Origin: Thiothrix subterranea
GTDB lineage: Bacteria > Pseudomonadota > Gammaproteobacteria > Thiotrichales > Thiotrichaceae
Direction of reading: 5' to 3'
DNA length: 64,000 nucleotides
Assembly: GCF_030930995.1 (NCBI RefSeq)
Contig: NZ_CP133217.1
Coordinates: 1,788,001 to 1,852,000 of the forward strand
Position numbers and translations under genes: made by a program. The notes below the pieces were generated by a model. It saw only the letters and a program-made list of their open reading frames with translations. It was not told where the DNA came from and made no database searches. Positions within the stretch are counted from its first letter, which is position 1; each line of letters opens with the position of its first letter. Shown here in pieces: positions 55,613-64,000 of this stretch.

Positions 55613-57693
55613 ACATTCGCCAGCAGCTTTAACAGTTGTTGTTGTGCGTTGATGCTTTCCACCTCGTCATTTTCAGGTTGTTGGCGCAAGTATGTGCCAT
55701 CAGCCTGCAATTCCCACGCCTGCGTATTGTCTTGCAAATGTAATTCAAACGCTTCGTGAATAATCCGTTGGCGCAGGGCTTGATCTAAAATCGGGAAGGC
55801 GACTTCGACGCGGCGGAAGAAATTGCGCGGCATCCAATCCGCACTGGAGCAATACAATTCTTCATCGCCAGCATTCTGGAAATAAAACACCCGTGGGTGT
55901 TCCAAGAACCGCCCCATCACTGAGCGTACATGGATGTTTTCGGAAATACCCGCAATGCCGGGACGCAAGCAACACACCCCGCGTACCACTAGTTCCACCT
56001 TCACGCCAGCTTGCGACGCTTGATACAAGGCACTGATGGTTTGCGGTTCAATTAAGGCATTCATACGAGCGCGGATTAACGCCGGTTTTCCTGCCAGTGC
56101 GTGTTGCGTTTCGCGCTGGATTTTGTCCATTACCGCTTGGTGCAAGGTGAATGGCGCTTCCAATAAATATTTCAGGTTGCGCATTCGCCCCAACCCGGTG
56201 AGCATGTGGAAGACTTTATGCACATCCTCGGTCATGTCCGGTTGGCAGGTGAGTAGACCGAAGTCGGTGTAAATCCGTGCCGTGCCGGGGTGATAGTTGC
56301 CTGTACCAAGATGTGCGTAACGGCGTAAGTGTTGACCTTCGCGCCGGACTACCAAGCACAATTTTGCGTGGGTTTTGTAACCCACCACGCCATACACCAC
56401 GTGCGCTCCGGCATTTTGAAGCTGATTGGCAAGGCCGATGTTGGCTTCTTCATCAAAACGCGCCCGCAGTTCGACTACAACAGTGACTTCTTTGCCTAAA
56501 CGCGCCGCACGAATTAAGTGTTTGACCAGTTCGGATTGTTTGCCGGTGCGGTACAGCGTCATTTTAATCGCCAGCACATCCGGGTCTTTTGCGGCTTGCC
56601 CAATGAAGTCCAGCACTGTTTGGAAACTTTGGTAAGGGTGGTGTACCAAGACATCGCTGTGTTTGATGCGTTCAAACAAATCCGGGTGGCGTTCGGCAAG
56701 CGATGGGGCAGGGCGGAACGGTGGAAACCGCAGTTTCGGGCGATCCACCAGATCCGCAATCGCCATTAAACGATTGAGATTGACCGGGCCATTGACGTTG
56801 TAAACATCCTGTTCGCACAAATGAAAGTGTTCCATCAGGTATTCGATATTGTCGGGTGGGCAATGGTCAGCGACTTCCAAACGCACTACCGCGCCGTAAT
56901 TGCGTTGTGGCAATTCGCCTTGCATGGCTTGCAACAGATCGTCGACTTCTTCCTCATCCACGTACATATTGCTATTACGGGTGAGGCGGAATTGGTAGCA
57001 GCCCAACACTTCCATGCCGGGGAACAGCCGATCAATAAAAGCGTGCAAGATCGAGGAGAGGAACACGAAACTGTCGTTGCTGGCAGCCATGCCTTCGGGT
57101 AGGCGAATAATGCGCGGTAAGCTGCGCGGTGCTTGCACAATGGCGGTATCAATTTCACGCCCGAAGGCATCGGTGCCTTGCAAGCTGATAATAAAATTCA
57201 GGCTTTTATTGATGACATTCGGGAAGGGGTGCGCGGGGTCTAGCCCTAGCGGACTCAATAAGGGCATGAGTTCGCGATCGAAATAATCCGATAGCCACGC
57301 CAGTTGCCGTTCATCCCAATGGGTACGGCGTACAAAGTAAATGCCCTCTTGGCGCAACGCGGGGATGATGGCTTCGTTCAACAGTTTGTATTGGGAGTCA
57401 ACCAGCGCGTGTGCTGTGGTGGTAATTTGCCGCAATGCTGCCGTTGGGGTTAAGCCGTCTGCACCAATCGAGGCGACATCCAATTGCAATTGTTGTTTGA
57501 GGCTGGCGACTCGGACTTCAAAAAATTCATCCATATTCGCGCTGGAAATACACAGAAAGCGCAGGCGTTCCAACAGCGGTACGCGCGGGTCTTGCGCCAG
57601 TTCCATGACGCGGCGGTTAAAGGCAAGCAGGCTAAGTTCACGATTGAGGTAGTAATCGGGGTTATTCAGGTCGGGTGCAGCATTTTCCTGCAT
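55609..57693 (-). CDS. ppk1: Polyphosphate kinase 1
   Basis: PPK1 reversibly makes inorganic polyphosphate from ATP. The 694-residue protein starts YYLNRELSLLAFNRRVMELA, has the N, head and two phospholipase D-like C domains, the ATP-linked VVELRARFDEEANI segment and the autophosphorylated His region YKTHAKLCLV with YAHLGTGNYHP. ATG 57693 has AGGA eight bases upstream. The frame runs open to 57864, but a Pho box and -10 lie in that stretch, so the short start is right. Phosphate-starvation control by PhoB is predicted. Confidence 0.95.
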   Translation of the reverse strand: MQENAAPDLNNPDYYLNRELSLLAFNRRVMELAQDPRVPLLERLRFLCISSANMDEFFEVRVASLKQQLQLDVASIGADGLTPTAALRQITTTAHALVDSQYKLLNEAIIPALRQEGIYFVRRTHWDERQLAWLSDYFDRELMPLLSPLGLDPAHPFPNVINKSLNFIISLQGTDAFGREIDTAIVQAPRSLPRIIRLPEGMAASNDSFVFLSSILHAFIDRLFPGMEVLGCYQFRLTRNSNMYVDEEEVDDLLQAMQGELPQRNYGAVVRLEVADHCPPDNIEYLMEHFHLCEQDVYNVNGPVNLNRLMAIADLVDRPKLRFPPFRPAPSLAERHPDLFERIKHSDVLVHHPYQSFQTVLDFIGQAAKDPDVLAIKMTLYRTGKQSELVKHLIRAARLGKEVTVVVELRARFDEEANIGLANQLQNAGAHVVYGVVGYKTHAKLCLVVRREGQHLRRYAHLGTGNYHPGTARIYTDFGLLTCQPDMTEDVHKVFHMLTGLGRMRNLKYLLEAPFTLHQAVMDKIQRETQHALAGKPALIRARMNALIEPQTISALYQASQAGVKVELVVRGVCCLRPGIAGISENIHVRSVMGRFLEHPRVFYFQNAGDEELYCSSADWMPRNFFRRVEVAFPILDQALRQRIIHEAFELHLQDNTQAWELQADGTYLRQQPENDEVESINAQQQLLKLLANV

Positions 57694-57738
57694 GATAACA
57701 TCCTGTTCCGTGTTCGGTAGTGTTGGTGATGGCGTGCA

Positions 57739-57772
57739 ACCATAGCTGCAAGGTGTGACAGTTTGATGACAG
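57739..57772 (-). promoter_or_regulatory. Pho box and -10 of the ppk1 promoter
   Basis: On the minus strand CTGTCATCAAACTGTCAC (57772-57755) is a near-exact PhoB box (two CTGTCA repeats 11 bp apart). Ten bases further is TATGGT (57744-57739), a fair -10 at the spacing used by PhoB-activated promoters. The ppk1 ATG is about 45 bp beyond. Confidence 0.8.
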
Positions 57773-57949
57773 CCTATGCGTATATGGTCATCTTCGCCCA
57801 AACGCCAAAAATAGCGTAACGGTAACGGCGGCAGATTTACAGGGGCAGTTGTTGTTATTCTCATGATCGACAGTACACTGTGTAATGGTTTTATTGGTAT
57901 AGTTGTATAAGACAGTCACCGATCATACACCATGTGGGCTGAATCATAA

Positions 57950-58033
57950 AAAAATGAGGCATACAAATACGGTGATCAAGTTAATCTGACCGATGCAGAA
58001 TCCCACATCATGCCCGTAGCAGTTAGTCAATAG
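57950..58033 (+). pseudogene. Transposase remnant
   Basis: A short open stretch encodes KNEAYKYGDQVNLTD, then AESHIMPVAVSQ and a stop. The DQVNLTDxESxIMP sequence is characteristic of the mid-part of IS1182-like transposases. No start, catalytic core or terminal repeats remain, so this is a decayed fragment. It lies 150 bp upstream of the helicase gene at the point where base composition turns AT-rich. The rest of the gap 57773-58182 holds no recognisable gene. Confidence 0.5.
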
Positions 58034-58182
58034 GATAGAAGAAGATTAAGTCCGCGTATGGCTTGATGCTGTGTCTTGTGGGTCACAACGGAACTACCGA
58101 AGAGCTGGTAAAGTTCATGATGTTTCTTTGGATGTGTTAAAGTATCCAACCTCATAAAGATTTAGTATTGGGTTATATTTTT

Positions 58183-61100
58183 ATGTCTATTTTATCGGGT
58201 CTCTATAATGATTTTGTCCAAGTGCTAACGGGTCAACAGCCAACGAGTCAACAGCCAACGAGTCAACAGCCAACGAGTCAACAGCCAACGAGTCAACAGC
58301 CAACGAGTCAACAGCCAACGAGTCAACAGCCAACGAGTCAACAGCCAACGAGTCAACAGCCAACGAGTCAACAGCCAACGAGTCAACAGCCAACGAGTCA
58401 ACAGCCAACGAGTCAACAGCCAACGAGTCAACAGCCAACGAGTCAACAGCCAACGAGTCAACAGCCAACGAGTCAACAGCCAACGAGTCAACAGCCAACG
58501 AGTCAACAGCCAACGAGTCAACAGCCAACGAGTCAACAGCCAACGAGTCAACAGCCAACGAGTCAACAGCCAATGAGTCAACAGCCAATGAGTCAACAGC
58601 CAATGAGCGTAACAGGCTGCAATCAGCTAGGTAATCTTTACTGGCGTTTACCTGATACTGAAGCAAAGAATCCAAAGCAGATTACGTTAGAACGATTTGG
58701 AAAAAGCCTTAAAGGGGCATTTCGTCAATATCAAAAGCATCTTTTCTTCACTGATCTACTCAATCTTGACTTTGAAAATCGTGCAGAAAAATTCCTCACG
58801 GATTTCTTCCTAAATTCATTTGATATTGCTATTCCAGTCAATCTTGCCAACCTTTCTTTACAAGATAATTCCGATAAGCGTATTGCGTTATCTATTCGTA
58901 TTCCTTTTCATCCAATTTTTAATAACGGTAAGTTACCAAGCAATATTGCTATATCCGTTGTGGGTTATTGTCCAACAGCAAGTCAAAACCCCATTTTTAT
59001 TCCTGAAAGAGTATTTTTAACACACGGTCAATTTGAAGCCACTTCGTATGAATCACAGGTTGAAGTGAATTTTCGTCAGTTGGGTGAAGGACGATATCCT
59101 GAACGTGGACAAAGAAATGTACTAATGCCTGAATTTACTAAAGCCTTGCCTAAATATGCCGTTAAAACCATGCGGCGATTAGAAAATTGGATTGATTTTT
59201 TAACTTTTAAAGAGAACTTGATCCGACAGAAAACCCAAGGGTTACGTTATTTTCAGTGGTCGTTCAAGGAAGAGAAAGGACAGGTGGAACTCTTGGTGAT
59301 GGCAGAGAACAATCTAGCTCTAAAACAAGCGGGCAAAGCCTTTAATCGCCAAAATTTACATGCATTCGATTTAAAAACATCAACGTGTCCGTATCGCTTT
59401 TCTTTGCCACAAAATAGTGCAGGTGAGCGAGTAGATAGTGCTTTCAGTAATTTTGGACAATTGGCGAATAATGGTTTAAAAGCAATACAGGATAATCACC
59501 CTGATAAAAAACTGATTCAGACGTGTAATTCCTATCGTCAGATGCTGAAAAAAGAAGATCCACAAGGTTTGTTTGACTTTGATAAGGTGGTATTTGCCAA
59601 TTTAGTTGTGGAAGTATCGGAGGAGTTGAATAACCGTATTAGTCAGTTAGAAGATGATGTGTTAGTTGATACGGATGCTGCAAAAGGGGAAAAAGTCGGT
59701 CGAAGTCGTACCGAGAAGATTAATGCGCTTTTCAATAAAATACCTGAAAAAGGATTTATTTCTATTTCATTGGTTGGTGATTTATCGTTGGTAGGACGTC
59801 ACCGTCGAGCTGTGAATAATTTGCGTCAAAACGAAGGTTGTTATGCACCTTATCTTTCAAGTTATTTATTTGATATTACGAACGCCAACCAGCCTGCAGA
59901 AATTCCCGAAATCACGGAATGGGAAAATCAAAGTCTGAACGAAAAGCAAAAATCAGCGGTGCAAAAAATGCTGGCTGCACCTGATATTTGCTTGATTCAA
60001 GGTCCACCTGGTACAGGAAAAACCACCGTGATTGCGGAAGCTTGTTTGCAATTTGCCAAGCGTGGTGAATCTGTATTGCTAGCAAGTCAAGCACACGATG
60101 CTTTGGATAATGCGTTATCTCGCTTGCAAGACAATCCGAATCTGCGTGCGATTCGCTTGGCAAGATATGCTAGCCGTATTACGGATGATGGCAAAGAATT
60201 TACAGGGGAAAATGTTTTAAGCAAGCAATATGTGGCGTTGCGAAACTATTTGACACGCGAATACCTGAAACCGCAAGATGATTTAAACGCCAAAATTGAG
60301 GAATCAATGGATTGGTTGAATCAAGCTAATTATGTGGTATACGACTTAACGAAGCTCCGAGATAGTTATCAGCAAAATCACGAAGCATTAATCCAAGCCC
60401 AAGCAGTTTTAACGGAATCGCAAGCTCAGTTTGATGCACAAATGGTGGCTTACAAACGTCAACAACAAGATTCGTTAGCAATGCAACAATTGATTGCTTT
60501 TTTAGAAAGTGGAGTGGGTGCGAATACCTTGTCGAGCTTAACTCTTCGCCTACCTGAATTTGTTTATCTATTGGCGGAAAAGTTGTGTGGCTTACAAGCA
60601 GTGAAAATTGATCAGCGTTTTTCTTACAGTGGCTTTTTGGCTAAATCGGAAAATCAGTTGGCAATTTTAGGTATCTTGTTTAGTCGTTGGCAATGGGTGC
60701 TACAGGCGATGCCGAAAATGCAATTAGATTTGGAACGCTTAAATGATTGTCGAGATGGTCAGTTGCTGGATATACAAACAAAGTTGAAAATTGACGCATT
60801 AGAACAAGAAATTTCGGTACTGGCGAAGCGACTTGAAGATGAAGACGATGATGATTTGACCTTGAAATGGAAACAAAAACGAAGAGAAGTGCGAAGCCTA
60901 AAAGAGAACCAAGCCAGTGGCTTAAATGGCGACTATTACCAGCTATTTAGCGATGCGGATCGTTTCACCCAAATGGACGATATCCCAGCAGTAAAAAGCT
61001 TGTTGAGCCAACGTTTGGAAGAGCTAAAAAAGCAAAAAGCGATTATTTCCCCACTTACATCGCAAGTAATTACACAATTGCAGCAAGCGCAAAGTCAGAC

Positions 61101-62592
61101 TACAGCACAGCAACCTAATGAAAGTACGGTCAAGATGGCACAGGCTAATATTAATCAGCTATCTGAGCGAGAAATGCAGTTGGTGCAAAAAAGTCAGCAG
61201 AAAAGGGATTTATCGAAAACCTTGTTGATGCAATCAGGATTTGATACAACTAATCACATTGAAGACGTGGTAGCGGAGCAAAAAAAACAGGTTGAGCAAT
61301 GGAAAGTCGAGTTAGATGAAATACGTCGTCAAAATCAAGATTTCCAACCACTATTTCACCGTTGGCGAACAATGTTGGCGGAGCCTGAAAAACGTGCTAG
61401 CGCAGACTGGAATGAGCTGAAAGAACCTTATATTGATAGTTGTAACTTGGTGGCGATTTCGTGCAATGAAGATGAAAAGACTTTAACTAATGCAGGTTTT
61501 GATGGTTTTGATGTGGTCATTATTGATGAAGTTTCTAAAGCTACTCCGTTGGAGTTATTGCTGCCGTTAATGCGTGGCAAAAAAGCTATTCTTGTTGGTG
61601 ACCACCGTCAGTTACCGCCAGTATTCAATGAGGCAGATGGTTTAACATTTGAAGATGAAGTAGAGCAAAACGAAGCACAAGCGGAAGAAGAAAATCAGCC
61701 TGCGAAAACGGATTTAACCAAAGATAATCTGCATAAATTTGAAAAAATGGTTACAGCGAGCTTATTTAAGGAATTGTTTGAGCAAGCCCCTGACAGTCTG
61801 CGTGAACGGCTGAATATTCAGTTCCGTATGCACCATGACATTATGCGAATGATCAACTTCTTTTACGAAGGCCAGTTAGAATGCGGTAATCCTGATGCGG
61901 CACGCCTACACGGTATTGAATTCAAAACGATAAACAACCGCTTATTAGGAAAAAACGATCATTTACTATGGATTGATACCACTAATGATGAAACCGGCAA
62001 GCATTTTTCGATTAATCAAAATCAAGGCAATACCAACCTGCTGGAGGCTCGCTTAATTGCGTTGACCTTGGTGGAAATAAACCGCCAACTAGAGGTAAGT
62101 GGGGAATATGGCAAAAATAATAAATTGAAAGTCGGCATAGTCTCTTTCTATCAACCCCAGTGTCGGAGCATTCGTGATGAGATTCGCAGTGTCAATAATC
62201 GACAACTGAGCTTCAGTGCTATTGATGTGGAAATCAACACCGTCATTCGTTATCAAGGTAAAGAAAAGCCGATTATCTTGCTCAGTTTGGTGAAAAATAA
62301 CGGCGGCGATCTTAACCAAAAATTCCACGCTGGAAGAGCTAACATCGCACGATTTGAATTTATCAATGTGGCAATGTCTCGGGCACAGAATTTGTTGTTG
62401 GTGTTTGGGGCAAGAAATATGTTGGAAAATCGGGAAGTGAAATTGCCGAGAATGGATAGACAAGGCTATGACAAGAAAATGGTTTACAAACAAATGTTTG
62501 GGTATTTGGAGCATCAAACCGAAACAGGTGGTTTATGCGAAGCCGCAGAATTTGCCCAAACCTTACCAATTTTCAATAACCCGAAAAAATAG
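58183..62592 (+). CDS. Superfamily 1 (UPF1-like) helicase with N-terminal QPTSQ tandem repeat
   Basis: A 1,469-residue protein. Residues 17-141 are 25 copies of a five-residue unit (QPTSQ, the last three with Met for Thr). Residues about 145-600 form an unrecognised domain. The helicase core has Walker A GPPGTGKTT at about 607, QAHDALDNAL (motif Ia), Walker B VVIIDEVSKA at about 1112, VGDHRQLPP at about 1137, QFRMHHDIM at about 1213 and VAMSRAQNLLLVFG at about 1395. A coiled-coil insertion of about 450 residues separates Walker A from B. ATG 58183 is used; a TTG lies at 58168. Base composition is AT-richer than the rest of the window. It is followed 9 bp later by the next gene. A role in defence or RNA/DNA remodelling is possible but unproven. 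Confidence 0.88.
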   Translation: MSILSGLYNDFVQVLTGQQPTSQQPTSQQPTSQQPTSQQPTSQQPTSQQPTSQQPTSQQPTSQQPTSQQPTSQQPTSQQPTSQQPTSQQPTSQQPTSQQPTSQQPTSQQPTSQQPTSQQPTSQQPTSQQPMSQQPMSQQPMSVTGCNQLGNLYWRLPDTEAKNPKQITLERFGKSLKGAFRQYQKHLFFTDLLNLDFENRAEKFLTDFFLNSFDIAIPVNLANLSLQDNSDKRIALSIRIPFHPIFNNGKLPSNIAISVVGYCPTASQNPIFIPERVFLTHGQFEATSYESQVEVNFRQLGEGRYPERGQRNVLMPEFTKALPKYAVKTMRRLENWIDFLTFKENLIRQKTQGLRYFQWSFKEEKGQVELLVMAENNLALKQAGKAFNRQNLHAFDLKTSTCPYRFSLPQNSAGERVDSAFSNFGQLANNGLKAIQDNHPDKKLIQTCNSYRQMLKKEDPQGLFDFDKVVFANLVVEVSEELNNRISQLEDDVLVDTDAAKGEKVGRSRTEKINALFNKIPEKGFISISLVGDLSLVGRHRRAVNNLRQNEGCYAPYLSSYLFDITNANQPAEIPEITEWENQSLNEKQKSAVQKMLAAPDICLIQGPPGTGKTTVIAEACLQFAKRGESVLLASQAHDALDNALSRLQDNPNLRAIRLARYASRITDDGKEFTGENVLSKQYVALRNYLTREYLKPQDDLNAKIEESMDWLNQANYVVYDLTKLRDSYQQNHEALIQAQAVLTESQAQFDAQMVAYKRQQQDSLAMQQLIAFLESGVGANTLSSLTLRLPEFVYLLAEKLCGLQAVKIDQRFSYSGFLAKSENQLAILGILFSRWQWVLQAMPKMQLDLERLNDCRDGQLLDIQTKLKIDALEQEISVLAKRLEDEDDDDLTLKWKQKRREVRSLKENQASGLNGDYYQLFSDADRFTQMDDIPAVKSLLSQRLEELKKQKAIISPLTSQVITQLQQAQSQTTAQQPNESTVKMAQANINQLSEREMQLVQKSQQKRDLSKTLLMQSGFDTTNHIEDVVAEQKKQVEQWKVELDEIRRQNQDFQPLFHRWRTMLAEPEKRASADWNELKEPYIDSCNLVAISCNEDEKTLTNAGFDGFDVVIIDEVSKATPLELLLPLMRGKKAILVGDHRQLPPVFNEADGLTFEDEVEQNEAQAEEENQPAKTDLTKDNLHKFEKMVTASLFKELFEQAPDSLRERLNIQFRMHHDIMRMINFFYEGQLECGNPDAARLHGIEFKTINNRLLGKNDHLLWIDTTNDETGKHFSINQNQGNTNLLEARLIALTLVEINRQLEVSGEYGKNNKLKVGIVSFYQPQCRSIRDEIRSVNNRQLSFSAIDVEINTVIRYQGKEKPIILLSLVKNNGGDLNQKFHAGRANIARFEFINVAMSRAQNLLLVFGARNMLENREVKLPRMDRQGYDKKMVYKQMFGYLEHQTETGGLCEAAEFAQTLPIFNNPKK
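58232..58606 (+). repeat. 25-copy 15-bp tandem repeat (VNTR) in the helicase gene
   Basis: The unit GTCAACAGCCAACGA is repeated without interruption from 58232; the last three copies have T for C (CAATGA). That is 22 identical plus 3 variant units, 375 bp. Because 15 is divisible by three, copy-number change alters protein length without frameshift. Near-perfect identity implies active slippage or recombination. Confidence 0.97.
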
Positions 62593-62601
62593 AGATAAGA
62601 T

Positions 62602-64000
62602 ATGACTGATAAAATTTTAAGCCAGTCGACCTTCTTCTATCCGATTCCTCAGGTGACTGCCACTTTCCGTTACCGCAAAGTTGGCACGCCAACGGTATTT
62701 GATGAATTGGTAATGAGCCTTGCCAATGATTTTCCGACGCTTACCAACAACAGCCTTGGGCAAATTGCCAAAATGATGCAAATTGATCCGATTTTCTTGC
62801 AACACACGTTAAGTACGTTGGTTGACCTTGAAGTATTGGAAAAAAGTTATTTTGATAATAAGCTAGAAAACGTGAAAATATTGGAATTGAAATTAACCAA
62901 AGTTGGGCAAGATTTTTATCGCAGAAAACAGATGCCAGGACGTCGTCATAGCAAAAGCGAAATTTTCTTTTTCAATCCCCTAAGTCAAACCTACGAAAAA
63001 CCACCGAAAATCAGTCATTCTGCGGGTAACTTAACCCTGAACGAATCGTTGTTTGCAATAAATGAAGATATGTTGCAGGTATTAAGTTCTCAAGCGGGGG
63101 GGAAATTAACTTGGTTTACTGTAGACGTAGAACTGGAACCAAATGGTATTTCACACAAATTTGACCAAACCCAATGGCAAAGCGTAAAGGTCAAGCTTTC
63201 GCTTGATCAGAATCGTTATTTACATATTTCAAGCGACGACAAGCTATTTGGACAATGGCTAGCCGAACGTTCTGCTAGTGTGCTTCGGGAACACTTGCTT
63301 CGTCCGCTCATGGTGAACGCAGAGCAAGAAATTATAACCAATAAACAGCTTCAGTATGACGATAACGAGCTGCGTTCTTTGGTGCTGGCTGATCAGCTAT
63401 CGGATTTGAGTCCGGTCAAAAATGCGATTGCGGTGAAATTTTCTGATAAGCAAGAAATCAACGAAAATTCTCCTTTTGTGGTGTTTGATGCCTCTCTTGA
63501 TGAAGCTGGATTAAACGGAAAGCATCTTTCTATTCCGTATAAAGAAGATGTTTCGGACTATATAAATCAACTATTTTTCCAATTTCAAAGCCGAAAAGTG
63601 TTTGTAGAATCGAAAGGCTATTTGCTCACTTATTTTGATCATCAACCACAAAATTTACCAGTCAAAATTTTAACAGAATCAGAGTCTGGTTGGATTCAAG
63701 ACTTACTAGCGTTTCAACAGCCAAATTTAGATACTTTGGTCTTTATGGCAAATTTTATCAGTGAAGACGAACTAGTCGCAAAACTGCCAACAATGAGCGT
63801 TACTAAAGCTGATATTTTTCACCAACGTATTCAGGAAACGTGGAATAAGAATTTTGTACCAGAAAGCTGGGCTGAAAAAATCAGTGTGCTGATCAACGAA
63901 GATGAATTAGCAACTTTTACCAAGCTTTTCCCGAAAGTACCACTTCGTTTGTCACGATTTGCCCGAATCTTCCAAGGAAAGCTGTTGGATAATGCCTTAG
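62602..64000 (+). CDS. Uncharacterised helicase-partner protein, 5' part
   Basis: An open frame starts at ATG 62602, preceded by GAGATAAGA, and runs 466 codons to the window edge without a stop. It lies 9 bp after the helicase and shares its AT-rich composition, so the two are an operon. Residues about 30-110 look like a winged helix (FDELVMSLANDFPTL, SLGQIAKMMQIDP, LVDLEVLEKSYF, KLTKVGQDFYRR). A strand-rich segment near 350 reads VFVESKGYLLTYF. No enzymatic motif was recognised and no family name can be given. The tight linkage suggests it works with the helicase. Confidence 0.8.
   Translation, partial: MTDKILSQSTFFYPIPQVTATFRYRKVGTPTVFDELVMSLANDFPTLTNNSLGQIAKMMQIDPIFLQHTLSTLVDLEVLEKSYFDNKLENVKILELKLTKVGQDFYRRKQMPGRRHSKSEIFFFNPLSQTYEKPPKISHSAGNLTLNESLFAINEDMLQVLSSQAGGKLTWFTVDVELEPNGISHKFDQTQWQSVKVKLSLDQNRYLHISSDDKLFGQWLAERSASVLREHLLRPLMVNAEQEIITNKQLQYDDNELRSLVLADQLSDLSPVKNAIAVKFSDKQEINENSPFVVFDASLDEAGLNGKHLSIPYKEDVSDYINQLFFQFQSRKVFVESKGYLLTYFDHQPQNLPVKILTESESGWIQDLLAFQQPNLDTLVFMANFISEDELVAKLPTMSVTKADIFHQRIQETWNKNFVPESWAEKISVLINEDELATFTKLFPKVPLRLSRFARIFQGKLLDNAL

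Noticed and set aside
57694-57864. N-terminal extension of PPK1 by 57 residues
   Set aside because: It contains the Pho box and -10, and the short form starts at the family's usual position.
58232-58606. Possible CRISPR array
   Set aside because: Units are contiguous 15-bp direct repeats with no spacers, and they are in frame within a coding sequence.
58187-58675. Minus-strand frames of 162 and 123 codons across the tandem repeat (repeating DSLAV or LLTRW)
   Set aside because: A 15-bp repeat without stops is open in several frames on both strands; these frames have no ribosome binding site and no non-repeat domain.

Overview
This 64 kb window looks like a chromosomal segment of a gammaproteobacterium, most likely a sulfur oxidiser of the Thiothrix type. 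The support is gene order: kdsD-kdsC-lptC-lptA-lptB-rpoN-hpf-ptsN-rapZ, pcnB-folK, rpmB-rpmG, pssA-leuA, ppsR-ppsA and a hemN/fnr pair are gammaproteobacterial arrangements. A Tyr/Pro/Gln-rich secreted protein (12286-12999) resembles sulfur-globule envelope proteins. The genus is an inference; no rRNA is present. Base composition is near 50% GC up to about 57.8 kb and clearly AT-richer after that.

Layout. 0-7 kb: der (partial), a Nudix hydrolase, trpE-trpG-RDD, a LysR gene with moaD-moaE and cls, then rpmB-rpmG. 7-15 kb: folate genes folB-folK, two glycine-zipper lipoproteins, a secreted GH18 protein, an M20 amidohydrolase, the Tyr/Pro-rich protein, mltB and corA. 15-22 kb: the rapZ-to-kdsD envelope/nitrogen-PTS cluster and tRNA-Leu(CAA). 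22-31 kb: queA, an SH3-like secreted protein, folD, ppsR-ppsA with a structured leader, a CysB-like regulator and a glycosyltransferase. 31-39 kb: hemN, fnr, pssA, leuA, a family-4 uracil-DNA glycosylase, rimI, pcnB and a second folK. 39-46.5 kb: a TetR-RND efflux operon, an HNH protein, dapC and dapD. 46.7-58 kb: sbcD and a giant sbcC, a secreted glycosidase-like protein, a lytic transglycosylase and ppk1. 58-64 kb: an SF1 helicase with a 25-copy 15-bp repeat, followed by a partner gene that runs off the window.

Regulation visible in the DNA. FNR boxes lie upstream of hemN (30940) and between fnr and pssA (33299). The first may also drive, on the opposite strand, a small RNA of about 126 nt that ends in a strong terminator and carries an anti-Shine-Dalgarno C-rich stretch. 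A near-consensus Pho box with a well-spaced -10 precedes ppk1. Two TGAC-N5-GTCA operators sit in front of the TetR gene of the efflux operon. A hairpin plus intrinsic terminator lies in the ppsA leader.

Most unusual items. (1) The SbcC protein is 1,721 residues, with matched tandem repeat expansions (80-aa and 83-aa units) on opposite arms of its coiled coil and the zinc hook almost exactly at the midpoint. (2) A palindromic element of about 100 bp is inserted in frame in two unrelated genes, the uracil-DNA glycosylase and the RND pump. (3) The AT-rich 3' end holds a helicase-plus-unknown gene pair next to a transposase remnant, the best candidate here for an undescribed, possibly defensive, system.
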